6,091 nt of DNA from Candidatus Ectomicrobium neotermitis (GCA_031283745.1 JAITBH010000144.1:1-6091), one strand, 5' to 3'; positions 1-5,692 are shown, counted from the first letter of the stretch. Numbers and translations: made by a program. The notes: a model not told the origin generated them from the sequence alone.

Positions 1-843
1 GATTTTTATGTCCATCGTCAAAGCGATGTCGATGAGGTTTTTGCATGGGATCATTTGCATTTTGGAACGGACAAAAAAGATTTGTTGGCTGATTGGATAA
101 AAGGAATAAATGAAACTGATGAGCCTTCCCAATCTATCAACAAAGATTGTTCAAACTTTCCAGAAAATCTGACAACAGAAAAATCAGATAATGTTTCTAT
201 AACAAAAGTTCGTTTGCGGTTTTCAAAAAAAGGAACGGGGAAATTTATTTCCCATATGGAACAGGTTGATGTTTTCCGTCGGGCGATTCGCCGGAGCGGC
301 ATTCCTGCCACTTGGAGCGGGTCGAACTATCGTCAATTAAAAGCATCTTACAGCCCTCCGCTCCCTTTGGGTTATGAAAGTGTAAGCGAATATATTGATT
401 TGAATATGACAAAAAAAATGCCTCTTTTAGAGATAAAAGAGGCTGTCGAAAAAAATCTGCCGCAACAGTTTAAGCTCTTAGATGTCAAACATGCACCGCT
501 TTCTTTTCCGTCATTAGTTTCTTTAGCGAACTTAGCGGAGTATACAGTCGAGGGTTCGGGTGCAACGCAAGATGATATAGACAGGCTGTGGGGATGCGAT
601 ACCATTATGGTCAAAAAAATAAAGCTCAATAAAACTTTAGACTTTGACGCAAAGCCATTTATCAAAGAAATAAAAATTGAAAACGCCCAGCTGAAACTTT
701 TGATTTATCTTAACCAAGCAAAAACCGTAAAGCCCGATCTGATATTAAAAGCACTTTTACCAAACAAAAATCCCGCCGCTTTCTTAATTGAAAGAAGCGG
801 GCTTTTTATTGAAACAAGGGACGGCATTCGGCATATGCTGTAG
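1..843 (+). CDS. B12-type radical SAM protein fused to DUF2344 domain, C-terminal part (5' truncated)
   Basis: The frame is open from the first base, so the gene enters from outside the window; the visible part is 280 residues ending in TAG. The TTG at 55 is an internal Leu codon, not the start. Residues 1-36 (FYVHRQSDVDEVFAWDHLHFG and following) match the extreme C-terminal tail of the TIGR03960 radical SAM family, which typically reads FPWDHIDxG. From about residue 69 to the end runs a DUF2344/TIGR03936 'radical SAM-linked' domain: VRLRFSKKGTGKFISHMEQ, then FRRAIRRSGIP, SPPLPLGYES and AEYTVEG. In other bacteria these two parts are either fused or adjacent genes, often beside ribonuclease G and ribosomal protein L21/L27 genes. 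Their biochemical function is not established; a role in RNA or ribosome modification is only a guess from neighbourhood. The catalytic CxxxCxxC core and the B12-binding domain would lie upstream, unseen. The linker (37-68) keeps only one Cys. The 3' end carries a terminator-like hairpin read by the opposite gene. Confidence 0.85.
   Translation, partial: DFYVHRQSDVDEVFAWDHLHFGTDKKDLLADWIKGINETDEPSQSINKDCSNFPENLTTEKSDNVSITKVRLRFSKKGTGKFISHMEQVDVFRRAIRRSGIPATWSGSNYRQLKASYSPPLPLGYESVSEYIDLNMTKKMPLLEIKEAVEKNLPQQFKLLDVKHAPLSFPSLVSLANLAEYTVEGSGATQDDIDRLWGCDTIMVKKIKLNKTLDFDAKPFIKEIKIENAQLKLLIYLNQAKTVKPDLILKALLPNKNPAAFLIERSGLFIETRDGIRHML
772..807 (-). terminator. Terminator-like hairpin for uxaA, inside the end of the upstream-strand gene
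   Basis: The arms are 772-783 and 790-801 around a 6-nt loop. CCCGC pairs with GCGGG and CTTTC with GAAAG, separated by a 2x2 internal loop. Read on the minus strand it is followed by ATTTTTG and lies about 45 nt past the uxaA stop, the right place for its terminator. Read on the plus strand it is followed by CTTTTTATT, so it is symmetric. On that strand it would act about 35 nt before the radical SAM/DUF2344 stop codon, so it is presumably overridden there by translating ribosomes. Confidence 0.6.
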
Positions 844-846
844 GCT

Positions 847-2352
847 CTATAAAATTACTCCATCCTTAAAAATTGCAATTTCCCGATAGCCGTTAATTTC
901 GTTTTTCGTTTTAACCCTACCGCTTGCAATTTCTAAAACATATGAAAAAAGATCTGAGCTTGCGTCTTGAAAACTCACCCCTTCATTTAGCACTCCTGCA
1001 TTAAAATCTATCCAATGTTTTTTCTTTTCAAAGAGTTTAGAGTTTGACGAAATTTTTATCGTAGGAACTGCCGAGCCAAACGGTGTGCCTCTGCCTGTCG
1101 TAAAAAGCAAAATCTGTGCACCGTTTGCCGCCAAATTTGAACAAGAAACCATATCGTTGCCGGGCCCGCTTAGCAGATTTAACCCGCTTTTAATTTCACC
1201 TTCCTTAAAATTTAACACCCCGCAGACCTCAGCCGTTCCCCCTTTTTGAATGCAGCCTAAAGATTTTTCCTCAAGCGTTGTAATACCTCCATCTTTATTT
1301 CCGGGAGATGGGTTTTCATAAATGGTCTGCCCATATTTCATAAAGTATTTTTTGAAGTCATTGATAAGTTCGACAATCTCATTAAAGACCTTCTCGTCAG
1401 CTGCCCTGTTCATCAATAGCTGTTCTGCACCAAACATTTCTGGCGTTTCTGTGAGAATTGTTTTTGCCCCCAAAGCTGTTGCGATGTCATTTATTTTTCC
1501 GCAAAGCGGGTTTGCAAAAATTCCAGAAAAAGCGTCAGACCCTCCGCACTTAAACCCCAAAACCAAATTCTCAAGACCCACATTTTCCCGCTTAAAGCAA
1601 GAAGCATAATCGGCAAGCGATCTCAATATTTTTATGCCCGCGGCGATCTCATCGTCAACACTTTGAATGTTTAAAAACTTGATTCTGTCCTTGTCATATT
1701 TTCCCAGAAACGGTTCAAAAGCTCCGATATTATTGTTCTCACAGCCTAAACCTAAAACCAAAACCCCGCCAGCATTTGGGTTTTTTATTAACCCCGCCAA
1801 AAATTTTTGCGTCATCAGCATATCATCTCCAATTTGGCTGCATCCCATCGTGTGAGCAAAAGCAAAAATCCCGTCGATGTTTGCCTTGATTTCAGCACTT
1901 GCCCGCTCTTTGAGAATTTTTGCAACAGTGTTTATGCAGCCCACAGTGGGAACAATCCAAATCTCATTTCGCACCCCAACATTTCCGTCCTTCCTTTTAT
2001 ATCCGTCAAAACTTGCCCCACGAAATTTTTGGGGAATTTCAATCGACTTTTGCGGTTGCTTGTTATAGGTATAACTTTTGATCCCGCTCAAACCCGTTTT
2101 TAGATTGTGCGTGTGAACCCAACTGCCTTGCTTAATGTTGTCTTTTGCAATTCCGATAGGCTCGCCATATTTTATGACGGGCGAATTTTTGTCGATAGCG
2201 GTGCAAGCAATTTTATGCCCCATTTCCACATCGTCTAACAAAATAATTTCCATCCGCTTGTCATAAATTTTGCTGCCTTTTTTTAATGATTTTAATGCGA
2301 TTACCACATTGTCTGCCTCAGAAATTTTGATGAAAAAATTATCTCTTTCCAT
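847..2352 (-). CDS. uxaA: Altronate dehydratase (UxaA family, SAF domain + dehydratase domain)
   Basis: 501 residues, matching the usual full length of UxaA (about 495). The family dehydrates D-altronate to 2-keto-3-deoxy-D-gluconate using iron or manganese, a cytoplasmic step in galacturonate (pectin) use. The N-terminal SAF domain (about residues 6-85) starts IKISEADNVVIALKSLKKG and keeps GHKIA (His46) and VHTHN (His80, His82). The dehydratase domain starts with YKRKDGNVGVRNEIWIVPT and has the conserved VGC (Cys139), HTMGCSQIGDD (Cys171), GLGCENNN (Cys204), FKCGGSDAFSGI, KGGTAEVCGVL and FTTGRGTPFGSAVPTIK. The start is fixed by GGAGGA at 2358-2363, 5 nt upstream. Galactarate dehydratase (GarD) is the main alternative; the length and the YxRxDGxVGxRNExWIVPTVGC match favour UxaA. 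No uxaB, uxaC, kdgK or kdgA lies nearby. It diverges from the PPIase gene across a 71-bp control region. Confidence 0.88.
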   Translation of the reverse strand: MERDNFFIKISEADNVVIALKSLKKGSKIYDKRMEIILLDDVEMGHKIACTAIDKNSPVIKYGEPIGIAKDNIKQGSWVHTHNLKTGLSGIKSYTYNKQPQKSIEIPQKFRGASFDGYKRKDGNVGVRNEIWIVPTVGCINTVAKILKERASAEIKANIDGIFAFAHTMGCSQIGDDMLMTQKFLAGLIKNPNAGGVLVLGLGCENNNIGAFEPFLGKYDKDRIKFLNIQSVDDEIAAGIKILRSLADYASCFKRENVGLENLVLGFKCGGSDAFSGIFANPLCGKINDIATALGAKTILTETPEMFGAEQLLMNRAADEKVFNEIVELINDFKKYFMKYGQTIYENPSPGNKDGGITTLEEKSLGCIQKGGTAEVCGVLNFKEGEIKSGLNLLSGPGNDMVSCSNLAANGAQILLFTTGRGTPFGSAVPTIKISSNSKLFEKKKHWIDFNAGVLNEGVSFQDASSDLFSYVLEIASGRVKTKNEINGYREIAIFKDGVIL

Positions 2353-2357
2353 TTATG

Positions 2358-2363
2358 TCCTCC
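2358..2363 (-). promoter_or_regulatory. uxaA ribosome binding site
   Basis: GGAGGA read on the minus strand, with a 5-nt spacer to the ATG at 2352. It supports that start. It overlaps the region where the -35 box of the opposite promoter would lie, so the two divergent units share very little control DNA. A weak minus-strand -10 candidate, TATAAA (2401-2396), lies further upstream but has no good -35. Confidence 0.75.
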
Positions 2364-2380
2364 AATAAAGTGTTGTGTTG

Positions 2381-2386
2381 TATAAT
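2381..2386 (+). promoter_or_regulatory. -10 box of the PPIase/DJ-1 operon promoter
   Basis: Perfect TATAAT, with transcription expected to start near 2393 and a leader of about 30 nt before the ATG at 2424. No recognisable -35 hexamer lies 16-18 bp upstream, where TCCTCC, the complement of the uxaA ribosome binding site, is found. The exact extended -10 TGn is also absent, although TG occurs 3 nt before the hexamer. Confidence 0.5.
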
Positions 2387-2407
2387 GCCTTTGCGTTTAT
2401 ATCTAAA

Positions 2408-2415
2408 AAAGGAGA
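2408..2415 (+). promoter_or_regulatory. Ribosome binding site that fixes the PPIase start
   Basis: AAAGGAGA with a 9-nt gap from GGAG to the ATG at 2424. The reading frame also has an upstream ATG at 2355, but that lies before the promoter -10 box and has no binding site of its own. Starting there would add 23 residues that do not resemble the family N-terminus. Confidence 0.8.
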
Positions 2416-2423
2416 CAAAACAA

Positions 2424-2927
2424 ATGAAAGCAATTTTCACAACTTCGATGGGAACGATCAAAATTAAACTCTTGCCCGACAATGCACCGATGACTGTTCA
2501 AAATTTCGTCGACCTCGCAAACGGGGACAAAGAGTTCATCGACCCAGCCACAGGAAAAGCCGTAAAAAGAAAGTTTTATGACGGGCTGATTTTCCACAGA
2601 GTGATTCCAGACTTTATGATACAGGGTGGAGATCCTTTGGGAACAGGAACAGGCGGCCCGGGCTACAAATTCAAAGATGAAATAGATCCGTCTTTGAAGT
2701 TTGATGAGGCAGGTATTTTGGCAATGGCAAATGCGGGACCAAACACAAACGGCTCGCAGTTTTTTATCACAGAAGTTGCGACCCCGTGGCTTAATGGAAA
2801 CCACACAATTTTTGGAATTGTTGAAGAGGGGCTTGATGTCGTCAAAAAAATTGCCCGCGTTAAGACAACTTTTTCGGATGCTCCAGCAGAGCCGGTAATT
2901 CTTGAAAGTGTAGTTATTGAAAAATAA
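2424..2927 (+). CDS. Peptidyl-prolyl cis-trans isomerase, cyclophilin type
   Basis: 167 residues, a single cytoplasmic cyclophilin domain with no signal peptide. It catalyses cis/trans isomerisation of X-Pro bonds during protein folding. The cyclophilin active-site signature is intact: FHRVIPDFMIQGGDP (catalytic Arg, Phe, Met, Gln), then MANAGPNTNGSQFFIT, then TPWLNGNHTIFG (Trp and His equivalent to human CypA W121 and H126). The N-terminal beta strands read MKAIFTTSMGTIKIKLLPD and continue into APMTVQNFVDLA. Between them and the active site is a loop insert (about residues 37-49, KEFIDPATGKAVK) known from many bacterial short cyclophilins. It is the first gene of a two-gene unit; the DJ-1 gene follows after 14 bp with its own strong binding site. 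The organism-specific name (ppiA, ppiB or other) cannot be decided. Confidence 0.95.
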   Translation: MKAIFTTSMGTIKIKLLPDNAPMTVQNFVDLANGDKEFIDPATGKAVKRKFYDGLIFHRVIPDFMIQGGDPLGTGTGGPGYKFKDEIDPSLKFDEAGILAMANAGPNTNGSQFFITEVATPWLNGNHTIFGIVEEGLDVVKKIARVKTTFSDAPAEPVILESVVIEK

Positions 2928-2941
2928 AAAAGGAGGGACAA

Positions 2942-3445
2942 ATGAAGAAAGCAGTTTTTGTAACAGCACCCGAGTTGTTTAGAGATGAAGAGTATTTTCA
3001 GCCTAAAGAGATTCTTGAAAAATCAGGCGTAGAAGTTACGACGGCAAGTCTCAAAAAAGGTGAGTTAAAAGGCTCACAAGGTGCCACCACAACAGCCGAC
3101 ATAACGATAGACGAAATAAAATTGTCAGACTTTGACATCATCACTTTTATCGGCGGGGGCGGTGCATCGGTTTATTTTGAAAACAAAAAAGCCCTCGACC
3201 TTGCAAATAGTTTTTACGAAGCGGGCAAAACGGTTAGCTCCATCTGCATTGCGGGCGTGATCTTGGCAAACTCGGGGATATTGAAAGATAAAAAAGCGAC
3301 TGCTTTTATCGACGGCAAAGATGCTTTGATAAAAGGCGGAGCAAAATGGACAGGAAAAGATGTTGAGGTCGACGGAAAAATTATCACCGCAAACGGCCCG
3401 GCGGCTGCAAAAGCTTTCGGCAAAGCGATTGTTGAAGCTGTGTAA
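2942..3445 (+). CDS. DJ-1/PfpI family protein
   Basis: 167 residues, the usual size of a single-domain DJ-1/PfpI protein with a flavodoxin-like class I glutamine amidotransferase fold. Visible landmarks are the first strand KAVFVTAPELFRDEEYFQPK with the conserved acidic residue near E16/E17, the IITFIGGGGAS loop (about 66-76), and the nucleophile elbow SSICIAGVILANSGIL with Cys102 as the reactive cysteine. The His that follows the cysteine in PfpI-type proteases (CHG) is Ile here, so protease activity is not expected. Family members act variously as deglycases/glyoxalases, chaperones or stress proteins, and the sequence does not decide between these. AGGAGGG (2931-2937) lies 4 nt before the ATG. 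It follows the cyclophilin gene by 14 bp, suggesting a co-transcribed protein-quality pair. The 3' end leads into the terminator at 3471. Confidence 0.9.
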   Translation: MKKAVFVTAPELFRDEEYFQPKEILEKSGVEVTTASLKKGELKGSQGATTTADITIDEIKLSDFDIITFIGGGGASVYFENKKALDLANSFYEAGKTVSSICIAGVILANSGILKDKKATAFIDGKDALIKGGAKWTGKDVEVDGKIITANGPAAAKAFGKAIVEAV

Positions 3446-3470
3446 ATTTCATCCACACAAACAGACAAAA

Positions 3471-3511
3471 AAAATAACCTCCTGCTTAAACTAAAAGCAG
3501 GAGGTTATTTT
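3471..3511. terminator. Bidirectional rho-independent terminator between convergent operons
   Basis: A perfect 17-bp stem, with arms 3471-3487 and 3495-3511 and a 7-nt loop AAACTAA. The plus strand continues into TTTTATTTC, serving the PPIase/DJ-1 unit. The minus strand continues into a run of eight T (complement of the A-run 3467-3474), serving metXW. It begins 25 bp after the DJ-1 stop and ends 24 bp beyond the metW stop, so one structure closes both operons. Confidence 0.93.
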
Positions 3512-3535
3512 ATTTCTTGTCGAGAAAGCTAAAAA

Positions 3536-4120
3536 TTATTGAGGTTTTGATATTGCAAAAATAGCAGTGTATGCAAATAAGTTTGGGAGGAATTTAATTT
3601 CTTTTTTTGCACTAAAAAAGAAACTCCATTCGATAACAAGGCCTCTTGAGCGGGCATAATTTTCAAAATCTCTGATGGTAAAAAATCTAATGTTTGGAGA
3701 ATTAAACCAAGTAAAAGGCAAATGTTTTGTTATCGGTGTATAGCCCATCAACAAAGATTTGCGGGACGAGATTTGTGCAAAATTTGGAAACCCGACGATC
3801 AAAGTTTTTCCTATCCGAAAGCACTCTTTAATTATTGTGTCGACATTTTTTATTTCTTGAATGCTGTTATACATCAGAACATAGTCGAAACTGTTTGATG
3901 GATAAGCGTCCAAACCTTTTTCAATGTCTGAGTGAAAAACCGTCAGCCCTTTTTCTATGCAGGCAAAAACTGCTTCCTCTTTTATTTCAATTCCCTGCCC
4001 ATTGATATGTTTTGTGCTGGTTAAATATTCCAACAGGTCGCCCCGCCCACAACCCAAATCTAAAACGGACACATTTTCTTTTATCATCGACGCTATTTTT
4101 TCATATTCCAAAGGTATCAT
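3536..4120 (-). CDS. metW: Methionine biosynthesis protein MetW (SAM-dependent methyltransferase fold)
   Basis: 194 residues, the usual MetW length. The SAM-binding motif I VLDLGCGRGDLL lies at residues 19-30, followed by GQGIEI (acidic end of strand 2), DIEKGLDAYPSNSFDYVLM and the MetW-type C-terminal half: LIVGFPNFAQISSRKSLL, GYTPITKHLPFTWFNSPNI and RFFTIRDFENYA. These last blocks separate MetW from generic methyltransferases. The gene is genetically tied to metX in many bacteria and supports homoserine acyltransferase function; its own chemical activity is not firmly established. Its ATG overlaps the metX stop by 4 nt (ATGA), and AAAGGAGG at 4127-4134 lies 6 nt upstream, so it can be translated by coupling or on its own. 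The operon ends at the shared terminator. Soluble and cytoplasmic; no membrane segment is seen. Confidence 0.93.
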   Translation of the reverse strand: MIPLEYEKIASMIKENVSVLDLGCGRGDLLEYLTSTKHINGQGIEIKEEAVFACIEKGLTVFHSDIEKGLDAYPSNSFDYVLMYNSIQEIKNVDTIIKECFRIGKTLIVGFPNFAQISSRKSLLMGYTPITKHLPFTWFNSPNIRFFTIRDFENYARSRGLVIEWSFFFSAKKEIKFLPNLFAYTAIFAISKPQ

Positions 4121-5223
4121 CGCTCGCCTCCTTTCTCAACAGACCTCAAAAAAGACTTAATCAGTTTTGTCTCATCTTCTGTTTCAAGCAAAAACGAGTC
4201 GTGACCATAGGTGGATTTTATCTCGCAATAAGTTGCGTCAAAACCTTGCAGCTTTAGCAAGCGGGCGATTTTTTCTGTTTGATAAGAAGGATAAAGCCTG
4301 TCAGACTTGAATGCTATCACCAAAAATTTCAGCGATTTATTTTTAGTTTTTATGGTGAAATTTTTTCCCGAAACATCAAAATAATCCAGAGCCTTTGTCA
4401 TATAGAGATATGAATTTGCGTCGAACCGTTTTACAAAAGCATCTCCCTTATATTGAAGATACCCCTCCACCTCAAACTCAGGATTTGCCCCGACATTAAA
4501 AGTGAAAACATCTTTATTGTCTTTTAACTTTCTTGAAAATTTTGTCTCCATAGATTTGTCGCTCATATAGGTTATATGCCCAATCATCCGTGCCAAAGAC
4601 AGGCCAGTTTTTGGCTCATTGCCTTGATAATAGTTGCCATTATTCCAATCGATGTCAGACATTATCGCCTGCCTTCCAACTTCATTGAAAGCAATTTGTT
4701 GCGGCGAATGTTTTGCTGCGGTAGAAATCGGAATTGCGCTGGCAATATCATTAGGATGAGAACGTATCCACTCTAAAACCTGCATGCCCCCCATAGACCC
4801 GCCCGCAACGCACAAAAGTTTTTTTATCCCAAGATGGTCAATCAATTTTTTTTGTGCCTCAACCATATCCTCAATTGTGATGAACGGAAAATCCAGTGCG
4901 TATTCTTTTCCCGTTTTTGGATTTATCGAAGAGGGCCCGCTGCTGCCCCCGCAACCTCCTAAAACATTTGAGCAGATGACGAAATATTTTTTTGTGTCAA
5001 AAGCTTTGTCTGGCCCGATCATATTGTCCCACCAACCCGCCGTATCGTTTTCGGTCAACTTCGCAGCGTGTGCATTCCCGCTAAAAGCGTGGGCAAGCAA
5101 AATTCCATTGCTCTTGTCGGCGTTCGGTTCGCCGTAAACCTCATAGGCAATCTCTATGTTTTCTAACGTTTTGCCTGACTTCAGATGTAAACAATCAAAG
5201 CGAAATATGTCTTTTTTGTTCAT
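4117..5223 (-). CDS. metX: Homoserine O-acyltransferase MetX (acetyl or succinyl)
   Basis: 368 residues from the chosen start, typical for the family. It is an alpha/beta-hydrolase-fold enzyme that acylates homoserine as the first committed step of methionine synthesis. The catalytic triad is intact: Ser143 in the nucleophile elbow AGGSMGG, Asp308 in FKSDRLYP and His341 in GHDSFL. Other family blocks are LLAHAFSGNAHAA, GWWDNMIGP, FVICSNVLGGCGGSSGPSS, NPKTGKEYALDFPFITIEDM and SLARMIGHITYMS. Family members use acetyl-CoA or succinyl-CoA, and I cannot decide which from the motifs. metX-metW pairs occur with both types. The upstream in-frame ATG at 5235 was rejected because it has no binding site and its own codon overlaps the GGAG used for 5223. 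A promoter and an attenuator-like leader precede the gene. No metY, metB or hom lies in the window. Confidence 0.93.
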   Translation of the reverse strand: MNKKDIFRFDCLHLKSGKTLENIEIAYEVYGEPNADKSNGILLAHAFSGNAHAAKLTENDTAGWWDNMIGPDKAFDTKKYFVICSNVLGGCGGSSGPSSINPKTGKEYALDFPFITIEDMVEAQKKLIDHLGIKKLLCVAGGSMGGMQVLEWIRSHPNDIASAIPISTAAKHSPQQIAFNEVGRQAIMSDIDWNNGNYYQGNEPKTGLSLARMIGHITYMSDKSMETKFSRKLKDNKDVFTFNVGANPEFEVEGYLQYKGDAFVKRFDANSYLYMTKALDYFDVSGKNFTIKTKNKSLKFLVIAFKSDRLYPSYQTEKIARLLKLQGFDATYCEIKSTYGHDSFLLETEDETKLIKSFLRSVEKGGER

Positions 5224-5229
5224 TTTAGA

Positions 5230-5233
5230 CTCC
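5230..5233 (-). promoter_or_regulatory. Ribosome binding site that fixes the metX start
   Basis: GGAG on the minus strand, 6 nt before the ATG at 5223 (protein start MNKKDIF). The alternative ATG at 5235 is preceded only by the T-tract of the leader terminator. The binding site begins only 6 nt after that T-tract, so termination would cut the transcript just before it. Confidence 0.75.
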
Positions 5234-5239
5234 ATTTAT

Positions 5240-5268
5240 AAAAAAACCTGCGTTTTTATACGCAGGTT
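5240..5268 (-). terminator. Leader terminator directly upstream of metX
   Basis: Read on the minus strand, AACCTGCG (5268-5261), an 8-nt loop and CGCAGGTT (5252-5245) form a perfect 8-bp stem. It runs into a T-tract of seven (5246-5240), with the metX binding site 6 nt further on. No gene precedes it on this strand within the window and it lies about 130 nt downstream of the metX promoter, so it is placed as a conditional (attenuator) terminator rather than the end of another gene. Confidence 0.75.
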
Positions 5269-5294
5269 CAAGCTACTTTTGATGATAACTATTG

Positions 5295-5347
5295 AAAAAA
5301 ACCCTTACCGTATAACAACAAAATGTTTATTAATTTTGCGGCAATGG
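5295..5347 (-). terminator. Second, upstream terminator-like hairpin in the metX leader
   Basis: On the minus strand CCATTGCCG (5347-5339) pairs with CGGTAAGGG (5310-5302), with one mismatch and one G-T. It stacks on an inner stem CAAAAT (5338-5333) with ATTTTG (5324-5319), closed by an 8-nt loop. An 8-nt bulge (5318-5311) sits on the 3' side. Seven T follow immediately (5301-5295). The stem is less perfect than the one at 5240-5268, but the T-tract is just as good. Confidence 0.5.
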
Positions 5348-5402
5348 CATTCGAAAGTTTGTTAAAAAATGGGTGGTTTTTGTTGAGGTTTTCATAACGG
5401 CG

Positions 5403-5431
5403 ATTATATTCCATTGACCCCTTTAAGTCAA
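5403..5431 (-). promoter_or_regulatory. metXW promoter
   Basis: On the minus strand the -35 box TTGACT (5431-5426) and -10 box TATAAT (5408-5403) are separated by exactly 17 bp. This is the best sigma-70-type promoter in the window. Transcription should start near 5396. An inverted repeat TTGAC-N8-GTCAA (5431-5414) overlaps the -35 box and spacer and could be an operator. Confidence 0.8.
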
Positions 5432-5486
5432 TTTGAGAGCTTTTTGAAGCATTTCTGCCCCATTTTTACCATTACTTTGTCTTTGC

Positions 5487-5557
5487 CACCTGCCCGCCAT
5501 TCTGTTCGGCGGGTTCCCTAACCTGCCCAACAACAGGCAGGCATGCCACTAACCACT
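5487..5557. repeat. Interspersed repeat A, copy 1 (two-hairpin element)
   Basis: 71 bp, 62 of 71 identical without gaps to the copy at 5934-6004 in the same orientation. It holds two adjacent hairpins: CCCGCC (5493-5498) with GGCGGG (5508-5513) over a 9-nt loop, and CCTGCC (5522-5527) with GGCAGG (5536-5541) over an 8-nt loop. Its GC-richness contrasts with the AT-rich genes. It resembles a REP-like extragenic repeat; no transposase is nearby. Confidence 0.85.
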
Positions 5558-5629
5558 TGTCGTTAAGGTCGTTCCCTTTTGTTCCCCTTTATAATTGTAT
5601 CGGCGGTTCGGGTGTTCCGCCCGAAAATC

Positions 5630-5692
5630 GGGTGACCGTCACCTGTAGGGGAGGGTTTCAAACCCTCCCGCCCGCCATTTCCTCTGGGCGGG
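5630..5692 (+). repeat. Interspersed repeat B, copy 1 (palindrome plus GC hairpin)
   Basis: GGGTGACC (5630-5637), then TGTAGG, then the palindrome 5649-5669 with 10-bp arms GGGAGGGTTT and AAACCCTCCC around a single base. A hairpin CCCGCC (5671-5676) with GGCGGG (5687-5692) follows. The GGGTGACC plus palindrome part recurs in inverted orientation at 5873-5909. The trailing hairpin is related to the first hairpin of repeat A (shared CCCGCCATT and GGCGGGTT). Confidence 0.8.

Larger units (their letters stand above)
5224..5396 (-). promoter_or_regulatory. Attenuator-like 5' leader of metX (class unknown)
   Basis: A leader of about 170 nt from the predicted transcription start to the metX ATG, holding the two hairpin/T-tract structures listed separately. 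I looked for the SAM-I (S-box) core AGAGAGGTGGAGG, the T-box AGGGTGGNACCGCG and MetJ boxes and found none. The phrase TATGAAAACCTCAACA near the 5' end resembles part of the S-box core (TATGAAACCTCAGCAACC), but the preceding half of that riboswitch would fall upstream of the promoter. Regulation by methionine, SAM, threonine or a tRNA is therefore inference from position alone. Confidence 0.5.

Noticed and set aside
55..843. TTG at 55 as the start of a 262-residue protein
   Set aside because: The frame is open to the window edge and the preceding residues (FYVHRQSDVDEVFAWDH) belong to the radical SAM family tail.
2355..2423. Upstream ATG extending the PPIase by 23 residues
   Set aside because: It precedes the TATAAT box and lacks a binding site, whereas AAAGGAGA lies properly before the ATG at 2424 and the family N-terminus begins there.
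2403..2969. Long antisense frame (188 codons) opposite the PPIase gene
   Set aside because: It is a shadow of a clearly conserved cyclophilin; its translation has no domain-like pattern and it begins inside the DJ-1 gene.
5224..5400. SAM-I (S-box) riboswitch or T-box upstream of metX
   Set aside because: A fragment resembling TATGAAACCTCAGCAACC is present, but the AGAGAGGTGGAGG half and the T-box AGGGTGGNACCGCG are missing, and the promoter leaves no room upstream.
5590..5595. TATAAT on the plus strand within the repeat region as a promoter
   Set aside because: No -35-like hexamer at 16-18 bp and no gene downstream on that strand in the window.
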